DNA of 64,000 bases, taken from the NCBI RefSeq assembly GCF_023343835.1, contig NC_064443.1:2728001-2792000 (forward strand), written 5' to 3'. Source of the DNA: Lagopus muta. Lineage: Eukaryota > Chordata > Aves > Galliformes > Phasianidae. Shown here piece by piece: positions 9,639-20,852 of this stretch (the first letter of the stretch is position 1; the number at the start of each line of letters is the position of its first letter). Position numbers and translations under genes: made by a program. A model generated the notes under the pieces. That model was not told the origin of the DNA. It did not search any database and saw only the letters and a program-made list of their open reading frames with translations.

Positions 9639-11473
9639 ATGCTGCGGGCGGGGTGCTGCGCCGCGCTGGCCCGTCGCCACCTGGGCTCGGCGCCGGTGAG
9701 TGGGGCCGAGGGGAGAGGGGAGAGGCAGCCGTGCTGAGCTAAGCCGGGCCGGGCCGTGCCGCGCAGGAGGGGCTGAAGCGGACGCCGCTGGACGCGCTGC
9801 ACCGGGCCCGCGGCGGGAGGATGGTACCGTTCGCCGGCTGGAGCCTGCCCGTGCAATACGGCCGCGGGCACCTCGAGTCGCATCTGCACACCCGGCGGCA
9901 CTGCTCGCTGTTCGACGTGTCCCACATGCTGCAGGTAGCGGGAGGGGGGCCGGGGGCCGCAGGAGGGGTCCCGCTGCACCGCCTCACTCCCAGCCCCTTC
10001 CAGACGCGGGTGTACGGGCGGGACCGCGTCCGCTTCCTGGAGAGCCTGGTGGTGGGCGACATCGCCGAGCTGCGCCCGGGACAGGTATGGGGGTCAGCGG
10101 GTGGCAACTGGGCAATGGGTGCCCAGCATACGGCCCTGTGGGGGACGGATGCCCCGGCACAGGGTCCCCCCCGTCCCAGTACCCACCCCACAGGGCACCC
10201 TGACACTGCTCACCAACGAGCACGGTGGCATCGTGGATGACCTCATCGTCACCAACACGGTGGAGGACCACCTCTACGTGGTGTCCAACGCAGGCTGTGC
10301 TGACAAGGACCGGGCTGTCATGGAGGTACGGGCAGGGCTGGGGCAGGGCAGGGCCCCCCAACCTGTCCCCACACTGCGGCCCCATCCCCGCAGGGCAGAG
10401 CGGCAGAACTGAGGGCGGCCGGTGGCGATGTGCACCTGGAGGTGTTGGACAACGCACTGCTGGCACTGCAAGGTAGTGGGTCCCCATGCTGGTGGCACTG
10501 AGTCTCGTCCCACCGGGCCCGATGCACAGTCTTGCACCACCCATCTCGGTGTTGCCATCCCCAAGGCTGATGCCTGTCCCCTCCAGGGCCCTCCATGGCA
10601 CAGGTGCTCCAGGCCGGGCTGCCAGATGACCTGACCAAGCTGACCTTCATGACCAGCACAGCCACCACCGTCTTTGGCGTGCCGGGCTGCCGTGTGACAC
10701 GCTGTGGCTACACCGGCGAGGACGGTGTGGAGGTAGGGGGCACCGCGGGGCACCATGGGGCAGCCGCTCCCTGCAGGGTGCTGTGCCCCCTGACCACCCC
10801 ATCCTGCACAGATCTCAGTGCCCGCAGGACGAGCCGTGGAGCTGGCCGAACGGCTGCTGGGCTGCCCCGAGGTGTGGCCAGCAGGGCTGGCAGCCCGGGA
10901 CAGCCTGCGCCTGGAGGCCGGGCTCTGCCTCTACGGCAGCGACATCGATGAGAGCACCACGCCAGTGGAGGCCGGGCTGCTGTGGACCCTGGGTAGGTGC
11001 AGGCCGTGTCCAATTGCCAGGCCTGAAATGCAGGTCCCAGCTGCCAGGCCTGAAGCACAGACCTCCCAGTGTCAGACCCAAAGCGCAGCCCTTCAGTGCC
11101 AGGCCCAAAGCGCAGGCCTCAGCCCTCTGTGCCCATAGGGAAGCGCCGGCGCGCAGCCAAGGACTTCCCCGGTGCAGCCATCATCATGGAGCAGGTGAAG
11201 GAGAAGCCAAAGCGGAAGCGCGTGGGGCTGACATCCGTGGGTCCCCCCCTCCGTCCACCTGCCGCCATCCTGGGCCCCGAGGGCACACCTGTGGGCACGG
11301 TGACCAGCGGCTGCCCCTCGCCCTCCCTGGGCAAGAACATCGCCATGGGCTACGTGCAGGCTGCGCACAGCCGCCCCGGCACCACGCTCACCGTTGAGGT
11401 GAGGAAGAAGCAGCACCCGGCGCTGGTCACCAAGATGCCCTTCGTGCCCACACACTATTACATGGCCAAGTGA
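9639..11473 (+). CDS. AMT: Aminomethyltransferase (glycine cleavage T-protein), eight exons
   Basis: AMT transfers the aminomethyl carbon from H-protein lipoate to tetrahydrofolate, releasing ammonia, in the mitochondrial glycine cleavage system. Exons: 9639-9695, 9767-9934, 10004-10084, 10194-10325, 10394-10472, 10587-10732, 10812-10992 and 11139-11473. They join in frame to 392 residues, the length I recall for chicken GCST. The basic, acidic-free leader [19 protein letters not shown] is a mitochondrial presequence. [20 protein letters not shown] opens the folate-binding domain. [10 protein letters not shown] carries the conserved Asp implicated in folate activation. [10 protein letters not shown] and [15 protein letters not shown] are family hallmarks, and the C-terminal barrel ends HYYMAK. 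ATTAAA follows at 11485. The gene is tandem with NICN1 and convergent with TCTA. Confidence 0.98.
11015..11124 (+). repeat. Four-copy 27-28-bp tandem repeat in AMT intron 7
   Basis: Four imperfect units start at 11015, 11042, 11070 and 11097, each opening with TGCCAGGCC or TGTCAGACC followed by TGAA or CAAA and GCAG/CACAG. They fill most of the 146-base intron between exons 7 and 8. Confidence 0.85.
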
Positions 11474-11484
11474 GACCTGCCTCC

Positions 11485-11490
11485 ATTAAA
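11485..11490 (+). terminator. AMT: Polyadenylation signal ATTAAA for AMT
   Basis: ATTAAA begins 12 bases after the AMT stop codon, giving a very short 3' UTR. It faces the TCTA poly(A) signal on the other strand about 70 bases away. Confidence 0.8.
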
Positions 11491-11557
11491 GCCCCTCGCC
11501 CATCTCCCGCCTCGTATCTGGCACTGGGGCAGCACAGGGCGGTGGGGGGTGCAGTCC

Positions 11558-11563
11558 TTTAAT
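11558..11563 (-). terminator. TCTA: Polyadenylation signal ATTAAA for TCTA
   Basis: On the minus strand ATTAAA lies 27 bases past the TCTA stop codon. Cleavage downstream of it would fall inside the region just past the AMT end, so the two 3' ends probably overlap or nearly touch. Confidence 0.75.
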
Positions 11564-11589
11564 GGCGCGGTGCTGGCGGCGGGCGCTCC

Positions 11590-12537
11590 TCATTCGCGGT
11601 GCGTCTTTCCCGGCTCAGCTGCCGTGCCGTCCCTGTGGAGATGGGGGCATCAGTGGGGGGACAGGGAGAGGGTGGTGGGTGCACCTGGCTGGGGGGCGCA
11701 GAGCAGGGCACACGGAGATGGGGACAGGAGTGGAGGATGCAGCCAGAGGGAGGGCACAGTGATGGCCTGGACTGGGGGGGATATACTGCAGCAGAGTGGG
11801 TGGTGGGGCACAGAGTGGGGGGGAAGTAGGGGAGTGTGGGGGTGGCAGGATGCCCTGGGCTGTGGGCACATAGGGGGGCACACCAGGGTGGGGACTTACA
11901 CCGAGGGCACATCCTGAGGGGGCAGCGGGCCGGGGGCACAGCAGGGAGGCACACAGAGGGCGGGCACACACAAGGACACAGCGATGCGCGAGGACCCAGA
12001 AGGGATGCGCTGGGGTGGCGGCAGGGGGAGGGCAGGCGGCTCCGGGGACACAGCAGGAGCTGCGTGCTGGGGCTCGTTGGTTTGGAGATGCGGGACGAGG
12101 ACAGGCACCGGGAGGTAGTGGGACAGCGGCAAGGGGGGGGCAAGCAGCGGGATACACAGCTGTGGGGAGCCGGGGAGGGGGGAGGCGTTCGCTGGGACGC
12201 GCCGGGACGGGACGCGCGGTGCCGGGCGGACTCACCGGGGCGGGCAGTGCCGCTCGGCGGCGCCGTCGCGTCGGGCGGGGGACAGCGAGTGCGCGCGGGG
12301 CCGTGCGGGAGCCGGGCCGCCGTCGGTGCCCGGGGCGGGGGGGCGGCGGGCGGCCGGGCGGTAGCAGAGCGCGGCCACCTCCTCGCCGTAGGCGCGCCAC
12401 GCCAGGCGGGTGGCCATCAGACTGAGCCCCAGCCACAGCAGCAGCAGCTGGCACAGCGCGGCACGCACGTCCTGCGTCGCCCACTCGGCCGCCAGCTCCC
12501 GGCCCAGCGCGCCCAGCGCCTCCCAGACCGCCGCCAT
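11590..12537 (-). CDS. TCTA: TCTA (T-cell leukemia translocation-altered protein), two exons
   Basis: TCTA is a small single-pass membrane protein linked in mammals to osteoclast formation and first found at a leukaemia translocation. Exons on the minus strand are 12537-12236 and 11632-11590, with GTGAG donor and CAG acceptor, joining to 114 residues (human 103). The N-terminus reads MAAVWEALGALGRELAAEWA. A hydrophobic helix LLLLWLGLSLMATRLAW follows, then YGEEVAALCYRP as in human. A Pro/Arg-rich linker leads to the tail. The final 43-base exon was found only by spliced phase: it restores the conserved ending EPGKTHRE before a TGA, matching human EPLKTHRE. The un-spliced frame that continues past the donor is therefore not the real C-terminus. 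The start codon is 65 bases from that of UBA7 on the other strand. Confidence 0.93.
11706..11968 (+). repeat. Irregular GGGCACA repeat array in the TCTA intron
   Basis: GGGCACA occurs eight times on the plus strand, starting at 11706, 11752, 11806, 11864, 11876, 11905, 11934 and 11962. The spacers are variable and G-rich (GGGG runs with CAG/GAG words). Spacing falls from about 50 to about 29 bases along the array. It looks like a decayed minisatellite inside the 603-base TCTA intron. Confidence 0.65.
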
Positions 12538-12602
12538 CGCCGCCGCCGCCGTCGCCGTTACCGGACGGGGCGGGGCGCGGCGCGGCGGGGCGGGGCGGCG
12601 GC
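12538..12602. promoter_or_regulatory. 65-bp divergent start region shared by TCTA and UBA7
   Basis: Only 65 bases separate the TCTA ATG (minus) from the UBA7 ATG (plus). They consist of GCC repeats and two identical GC boxes, GGGGCGGGG at 12567-12575 and 12587-12595. No TATA box and no interferon-response element (GAAA-type pairs) is visible. Both 5' UTRs must be very short, or each transcript must start inside the other gene's first exon. Confidence 0.8.
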
Positions 12603-15600
12603 ATGGCGGGTGCGCGCTACTCCCGGCAGCTGTGCGTGCGGGGCCGGGGGCGGCGGGGTCCGGCCGCTCGCTTTCCTGTCGCTGAGCGCCCGCCGTGCCC
12701 CGCAGGTTGGTGCTGGGAGACGGCGGGCGGCGGCTGCGGGAAGCCGCGGTGCTGGTGGGGGGGCTGCGCGGGGTCGGAGCGCAGGCGGCGGCGGCGCTGG
12801 TGCTGGCCGGGGCGCGGAGGGTCGTCCTGCACGAGAGCGGCGCGGCGCGGGGCGGGGTGCAGGTACGGTGTGCGGGGTCACGGCGATGGTACGGGTGCTG
12901 CTGGGGGCTCGGTGTGGGTGCTGTCCCTTTAAATGGGTCCGGGGGGTTGGGAGAAGGCGTATGGGTACAGGGAGGCATCCCGGTGCGTGGATGGGTCTCA
13001 ATAAGGGATGCGAGCCATGGGGATGGGAACGGCTGGGAGATCTCTGTCCCAGTGGGGATTGGGGTGCCTGTGCTAGGGATGGTGTGGGCTCTCTGTTCCG
13101 GGTCTGGTTCCCATCAGTGCCGCAGGCCCACGAGTGCCGCTGCCCCACAGTTCCTCCAGGGGGAGTGCAGTGTGGAACAGAACCGTGCTGAGGCATCCCA
13201 GCGGCTGCTGGCCGCACTGAACCCTGATGTGGAAGTGTCAGTGCACTCTGGGGAGCTATCGGAGGAGTTCCTCACTGCCTTCCAGGTGAGTCTGGCCCCC
13301 AGCCCAGGGGTGCCATGGCGCTCCAGTGCCCACTGACAGCCCTGCGCAGGTGGTGGTGCTGACCGAGTGCCCGCTGGAGGAGCAGCTCCGTGTTGGGGAC
13401 ATCTGCCATGCCAACGGTGTCTGCTTCATCGTGGCCGATGCCAAAGGGCTGGCAGGGTAAGGACTTAGCACTGCGTGGCACCAGGTGGCTGCCCCTTCTT
13501 ACCCTCCCCTGTCCCTCCATGCCCCCATAAGCCTGGTGGATGGGACCTGCCCACTCTCAGAGCTGCAGTGTCCCTGCCCAGGCAGCTCTTCTGTGACTTT
13601 GGGGAGCACTTCGTTGTCCGTGACCCGGGGGAAGGGGACCCACTCTGTGCCACTGTGCAGCACATCTCCCAGGTTGGAAGCTCTGTGGTTGTCCCTGCAC
13701 CCCAGCATGGCAGCTTTTCAGCTCCATGTCTCTGACCCAAAATGCTGCCTGGATTGAAGCTGCACGCTCACATCTCCTCTGCTCAGGGCAACCCGGGGAT
13801 CGTGACGTGCGCAGGGGCAGACAAGAACTATGGCCACCGCTTCAGTGATGGTGATCTGGTGATGTTTTCTGGTGTGGAGGGCATGGTGGAGCTGAACAGC
13901 AGCGAGCCCTGCCCTGTACGCGTGCTGGGTGAGTGCCCACCCCAGGGTCTGCGGGGGTCCCTGGTGGTGACCGTGACACCCATCCTCCCCTGCTCCCCAG
14001 ATGGCTTCAGGTTGGAGATTGGTGACACAAGCACCTTCTCGCCATACTGCGGTGGGGGCCGGGTTTCGGAGGTGCGGCCACGCCAGGAGCACTCGTATGT
14101 ACGTGCCCCCGTGCCACCGCAGTGCCACCCCCAGCAGCAGCCCCGTGCCCCCACCATGTCCCCACTGTCCCCGTGCTGTGTCAGCAGGAGCCCCTCCGCC
14201 AGGCGCTGGCGATGCCCAGGATCCAGGCCAGGAGCTCCACGGAGCTGCTGCGCAGCCGCAGTCTGCACGCTGCCTTCCAGGCCCTGCACGCCTTCTGCCA
14301 AGAGCGGCGCCGCCTGCCTCAGCCCCGGGCATCTGTGAGTTTCCTCCCAGCCCCCCCGGCCCGTGCCCCCTACAGCACTGCCATTGCCCCTCTACCCACA
14401 GGAGGACGCTGAGCGTGTGCTGGAGCTGGCACGTGAGCTGGGCTCGGCGCTGGGCCCCCTGGATGAGGATGTTGTGCGAGCGTTTGCCAGCGTCAGTGCT
14501 GGGGAGCTGTGCCCGGTGGCATCCTTCATTGGTGCGCTGGCTGCCCAGGAGGCCATGAAGGTGAGCAGCCGTGCGGCGAGCTCTGCTGTCTCCGAGCGCT
14601 CGGTGGCCACGAGAGGGCACCTGCTGCCTTCCTGGGGACACTGGGTGCTCAGAGCAGGGCCCTGGGCGGGGTGATGTGGTGCCAATGCTGGGCACAGGCA
14701 CTTCTCTCGCCCCAGGCCATCACGGGGAAGTTCCTGCCCCTGGATCAGTGGTTTTACTTTGACGCCCTGGAGTGCCTGGCCGTGGAGGGGGCTGCGAGGC
14801 TGATGCCGGAGGACTGCGCCCCGGTGAGTGGCCACTGCCGCTGGGTGCCGCGATGCCGTGCCCACCTCCACTGACAGCGATCCCTCTCCCAGCAGAGGGG
14901 ATCCCGCTACGATGGACAGATTGCCGTGTTCGGGGCTGACTTCCAGGAGGAGCTGGGCCGCCAGAAGTACTTTGTGGTGAGCAGGGTGCGGGCAGGGGCG
15001 TGACACCGCCGGGGCGTTGGGGTGCAGTGGCTGTGCCTCGCAGGTGGGAGCCGGCGCCATCGGCTGCGAGCTGCTGAAGAACTTTGCCATGATGGGGCTG
15101 GCAGCGGGGCCGGGCGGGGACATCACCGTCACCGACATGGACACAGTCGCACACTCCAACCTGCACCGGCAGCTTCTCTTCCGTGAGGCTGATGTGGGGG
15201 TGAGCTCCCCCCAGGGGGGACCTGGGCGGTGTGGGGATGTGAGACAGGAGAGAGCCATCCCTGCTCTGTGCCCTGCAGAAGCCGAAGGCGCAGGTGGCTG
15301 CAGCCGCTGTACGGCTCATGAACCCGGACATCAAGGTGACGGCCCACCAGGTCCAGCTGGGCCCCGGCACCGAGAAGCTCTTTGGGAACGCTTTCTTCCA
15401 GCGGCTGGATGGTGTTGTCAGTGCCCTGGACACGCTGACGGCCCGTGAGTGCTTAGGTGAGGCAGGGATGAGCACTGTCTCCATGCTACCAGGATGGATG
15501 CATCCCCCCTTCTCCCCACAGGCGCCTACCTGGAGAGCTGCTGCATCCGCTCCCGCACGGCGCTGCTGGACACAGGCACAGAGGGGGCAAAGGGCAATGT

Positions 15601-18600
15601 GCTGGCCATGGTGCCCCCCCTGAGCCAGCCGCTGGAGCCAAGCAGCGACCCCACAGATAGGAGCTTCCCACTGTGCACACTGCGCTTCTTCCCCTCTGCC
15701 ATCGAGCATACGCTGCTGGTACGGATGTGGATCCTTGCACCTGGCCCTTTGGTGTCCCATCCCATCCCGCCAGCAGGATGTGGCCCCAGCCGCTTCCTGC
15801 CAGGGTATCACCATCATGGTGAATGGGGAAGGGTCGCAGTGTGGGAACCCAGCACTCAGCCCTGTCCCCTCAATGCAGTGGGCTCGTGATGAGTTCGAGG
15901 GGCTCTTCCAGCTGCCTGCAGAGAGCGTGAACCGCTTCCTGGGGTGAGTACAGACTCCCTGCCCTGGGGCCAGGGTCAAGGGACAGACGGCCACGTCCTG
16001 CACGTGGCGTCACTGCGGGCATGCTGGTAGTGCCTAGCTTTGCAGGGAGCTGCCCGATGAGCCGGTGCGATGGGAGGGCCTGGTGGTGCCCAAGCAGGTG
16101 CAGAGGAGCCTGCAGGAGCGGCCGCGGGACTGGGGGGACTGTGTGCGCTGGGCCTGCCTGCACTGGCAGCTCCGCTACCATGACAGCATCAAACAGCTGC
16201 TGCACGACGTGCCGCCCTCGCACGTGAGCACGGGTCCCCCTTGTGCCATTTGATGGAGAGGCGTCCCTGGCCCTGACTCCGCTTTCCCTGTGGCAGGAAA
16301 CCAGCCCCCGTGTGCCCTTCTGGTCTGGGGACAAGAGGTGTCCCCACCCACTGATATTTGACCCCAGCAATGTGAGTGCATGGCTTATGGGGCCAGGGAG
16401 AACTGCTGGTGGGCACTGGGCGCAGCAGAGCTGCTCAGACAACCTGAATGAGCTCTGCAGCATGGAGGATGAGCGGCACCTCCATCTCCCCCTGTACCGC
16501 AGGACACCCACCTGGCATACGTGGAGGCTGCTGCCCAGCTCCTGGCTCACACCTACAGGCTGCCATCCTGTGGTGACCGAGTGGCCACGCGGGATGTCCT
16601 CTGCCACGTGGTGCTGCCACCCTTTGTGCCCAAGGACGGACGCTACGTCCCCACAGCAGAGGGCATGGAGGAGGTGGAGGAGACTCTGGGTAAGGCTGCA
16701 TGTCTGTATCCCCAAAACCCGATGAAGAGGCACGGGCCAGGAGGTGCAGTTGTGATAACGAGTTCCTGGCCTGTGCCCCTGCATCCCCAGAGCCTGGACA
16801 GATGCTGGATCTCGTGCAAGAGCTGGCGCAGTGGAAACAGGAGCTAGGAGGGGGCACAGAGGCAATGGACCCCATCCACTATGACAAGGTACCGCAGCTG
16901 CAGGGCTCGGGGAGGTGGCACTGCTTCCCATGGAATGCCCTTGTCCCCATGCTCTTCCCTGCAGGACAGTGACCTCCACTTAAGCTTCATCACAGCTGCA
17001 TCCAACCTGCGTGCAGAGAACTACGGCATCCCACCTGCGAGCCGGCTGACGGTGAGTGCCATCCCCGAGGGTCCCCCTCCCCACAGGGCAGCTGGTGACA
17101 CCCCTCTTGTCCTCAGAGCCAGCGCATTGCTGGGCGCATTGTGCCCGCCATCATCACCACCACAGCGGCCGTGGCTGCCCTGGCGTGCCTGGAGGTTTAC
17201 AAGCTGGTGTGGAGATGCCGGGACCTCCAATGCTACCGCAACAGCAACCTGTTCCTGTCTGTATGCCTGTTTTTCCGCATCCAGCCCCCGCCAGCCCCCA
17301 CATACTGGGTAGGACCCTCTCCCTGAGGCGCTCCAGCAGCCCCATGGTGTGCCCCACGGCTAGTGTGTGCAGGGCTGCAGCAGCCACTCGCATCTGGCTG
17401 ATGGGAAGCAGCTGCAGCAGCCGGCGAGCAGCTGGCACTGGGCCCGGGGCTGCCTGCAGCTGTGGGGGGAGCAGAGCTGGGGTCCCCCCCTTTCTGCCAG
17501 AGGGGGGAAAGCAAAGCCACATCGGGGGCGGGGGGGCAGGCCCAGATTGGGACCGTCTGGGTGATAGAGGCCCCTTTGTCTGGGGGTTTATGGCGTGCGA
17601 GGCAGCCCTTCCTGCGCGGCAGGAAGCGCCGATTGGAACCAGATTGGCCCGGGGGGCCCAGGGCCGGGGGCAGGAAGAGGGGGAGGAAAAGGGCCTTCAT
17701 CGCCTCCGTGCCGGCTGCAGCTCAGCTTCAGGCTGCCCAGCCACCCCACGACCCTCCTGCTTCTGTGCCCTGCCGCCCAGTCCTGTGCCATAGCCTCGGG
17801 GTGGCCTGGATGCATTTGGCACCGTGCCGGGGCAGAGGATGTTGCTGTGGTGCTCCGTGCCCTTTGGTCCCCATCTGTGCCCAGCATCCTGCTCTGGGGC
17901 TCCCGGTGCTGCTCTGTGACACTTCATGCTGGGATGTGGCAGGAACGCTGTCCTATGGCTCGGTGCCTGGTGCTACCCTGGGGTCCTGAGAGCCCACCAC
18001 GGCTGTGGCCAGGGCCTGGGGGCCATGGTGTGCGTGTGGCTGTGGTGGTACGGATGGGGTTAAGGCCTCTCCCGGCACAGGCAACAGAAGGCAGGACGCG
18101 AGGGCGGCCCGTTGCCAGCATCCGCGGGACACGGCTGGGGCCAGAGCAGCGCTGCCTGCAGCGGGGGCAGATGGTGGACAGCCATGCCAAGTGCTGGGGT
18201 CGCATCCTGCATTCGGGCCGCAGCCAGGGTCACAAAACCCCCGGGGGCCACAGGCGCAAGAAGAGGCGATTGTGTGGGGCTGGGCTGCTTGTCAATGGGG
18301 CTTTGTGCGTGGTTGGGGCCAGCGGTGCCGGGGGATGGCCGTGTCCCATTCCCATCTCCCTGTCCCCGAACTCCCTCTCCTCAAACAGCCCTGGTCCATT
18401 CTCTCTGCTCTCCTTGCAGTACCGGGGAAAGGAGTGGAGCTGCTGGGACCGGCTGGAGGTGCGTGCTATTGGGGAGGACGGGCAGGCGATGACGGTGCGG
18501 GAGCTGCTGGCTTGGCTGCAGGAGGAGCACGGGTGGACCGTCACCAAGCTCCTGCGTGGCAGCACCATGCTGTACGATGGAGAGGAGGATGAGGAGATGC

Positions 18601-18955
18601 GGGCACAGCAGCAGGCACAGAGGTAGGCAGCCAGCTCTGGCCGTGCCCTAGTGCTGCAGGGCCCCCATCTCTCCTGCTCCGCTCCAGCTGCAGAGTAAAC
18701 ATCCTGCCGCCGGCAGCGCTTCCTCTGCCGGACCCCCGCCAGCCCCCCACCATAGGGGCTGGGGAGCGGGCCTGGGCTCCGGCCCGGTGTGGCTTTCCCA
18801 GCCTGAGGGGCCCAGCACACCGTTCCTTTCCCGGCCGCAGGCTGTCAGATGGTGTGGAGCGCTCCGCGGAGCCACAGCAGCTGGAGCTGCAGTACGTGTG
18901 TGCTGGGGATGAGCTGGAGGATGTCTGCCCCCCACTTCTCTGCACCCTGCCCTGA
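12603..18955 (+). CDS. UBA7: Ubiquitin-like modifier activating enzyme 7 (E1), 23 exons
   Basis: In mammals UBA7 adenylates ISG15 and passes it as a thioester to UBE2L6. Exons: 12603-12631, 12706-12862, 13151-13285, 13350-13456, 13582-13672, 13787-13928, 14001-14098, 14188-14334, 14402-14560, 14716-14823, 14893-14976, 15044-15199, 15279-15444, 15522-15718, 15879-15943, 16046-16223, 16297-16371, 16503-16689, 16791-16888, 16965-17051, 17117-17308, 18420-18622 and 18841-18955. They join without a break to 991 residues (human 1012). Order: inactive adenylation half ([37 protein letters not shown]); active half with [12 protein letters not shown] near residue 421 and [11 protein letters not shown]; catalytic cysteine in [10 protein letters not shown] (Cys578, 15674-15676) followed by [11 protein letters not shown]-terminal ubiquitin-fold domain from WDRLEV. 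It matches UBA7 better than UBA1 ([25 protein letters not shown]). It lacks the 14-residue N-terminal extension of the human protein. Two acceptors (exons 8, 11) have an alternative AG three bases away. Confidence 0.95.
17309..18419 (+). other. UBA7: UBA7 intron 21 (1.1 kb)
   Basis: This is the one long intron of UBA7, GC-rich and without recognisable repeats. Open frames run through it but none resembles the E1 family, and the flanking exons join in frame (APTYW to [12 protein letters not shown]). Its 3' end is pyrimidine-rich from about 18340. Confidence 0.75.
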
Positions 18956-18993
18956 GCCCGCGGGGTGCCCAGATGTCACCGCCTGCCCCTCGC

Positions 18994-18999
18994 AATAAA
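18994..18999 (+). terminator. UBA7: Polyadenylation signal AATAAA for UBA7
   Basis: A canonical AATAAA lies 39 bases after the UBA7 stop. It faces the INKA1 signal about 100 bases away on the opposite strand. Confidence 0.85.
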
Positions 19000-19099
19000 A
19001 GCTGCAGGATAAGCTGTGACACGTGCTCACTGCGTCGCACCTCTGCCGGCGCTGCGCCCCACAAAGGCTGCCGTGCGTCCGTTTCGTACAAAACGGGGG

Positions 19100-19105
19100 T
19101 TTATT
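19100..19105 (-). terminator. INKA1: Polyadenylation signal AATAAA for INKA1
   Basis: TTTATT on the plus strand is AATAAA for INKA1, 25 bases past its stop codon, followed by T-rich sequence on the minus strand. UBA7 and INKA1 thus end tail-to-tail with very short 3' UTRs. Confidence 0.8.
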
Positions 19106-19129
19106 TACAGCGGGGAGGGGGTGGCGGGG

Positions 19130-20852
<1,723 letters not shown>

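Noticed and set aside
11615-12604. A 329-residue minus-strand frame covering TCTA
   Set aside because: It is out of frame with the TCTA protein, runs through the intron and is Pro/Ala-rich. The true TCTA reading is conserved with human.
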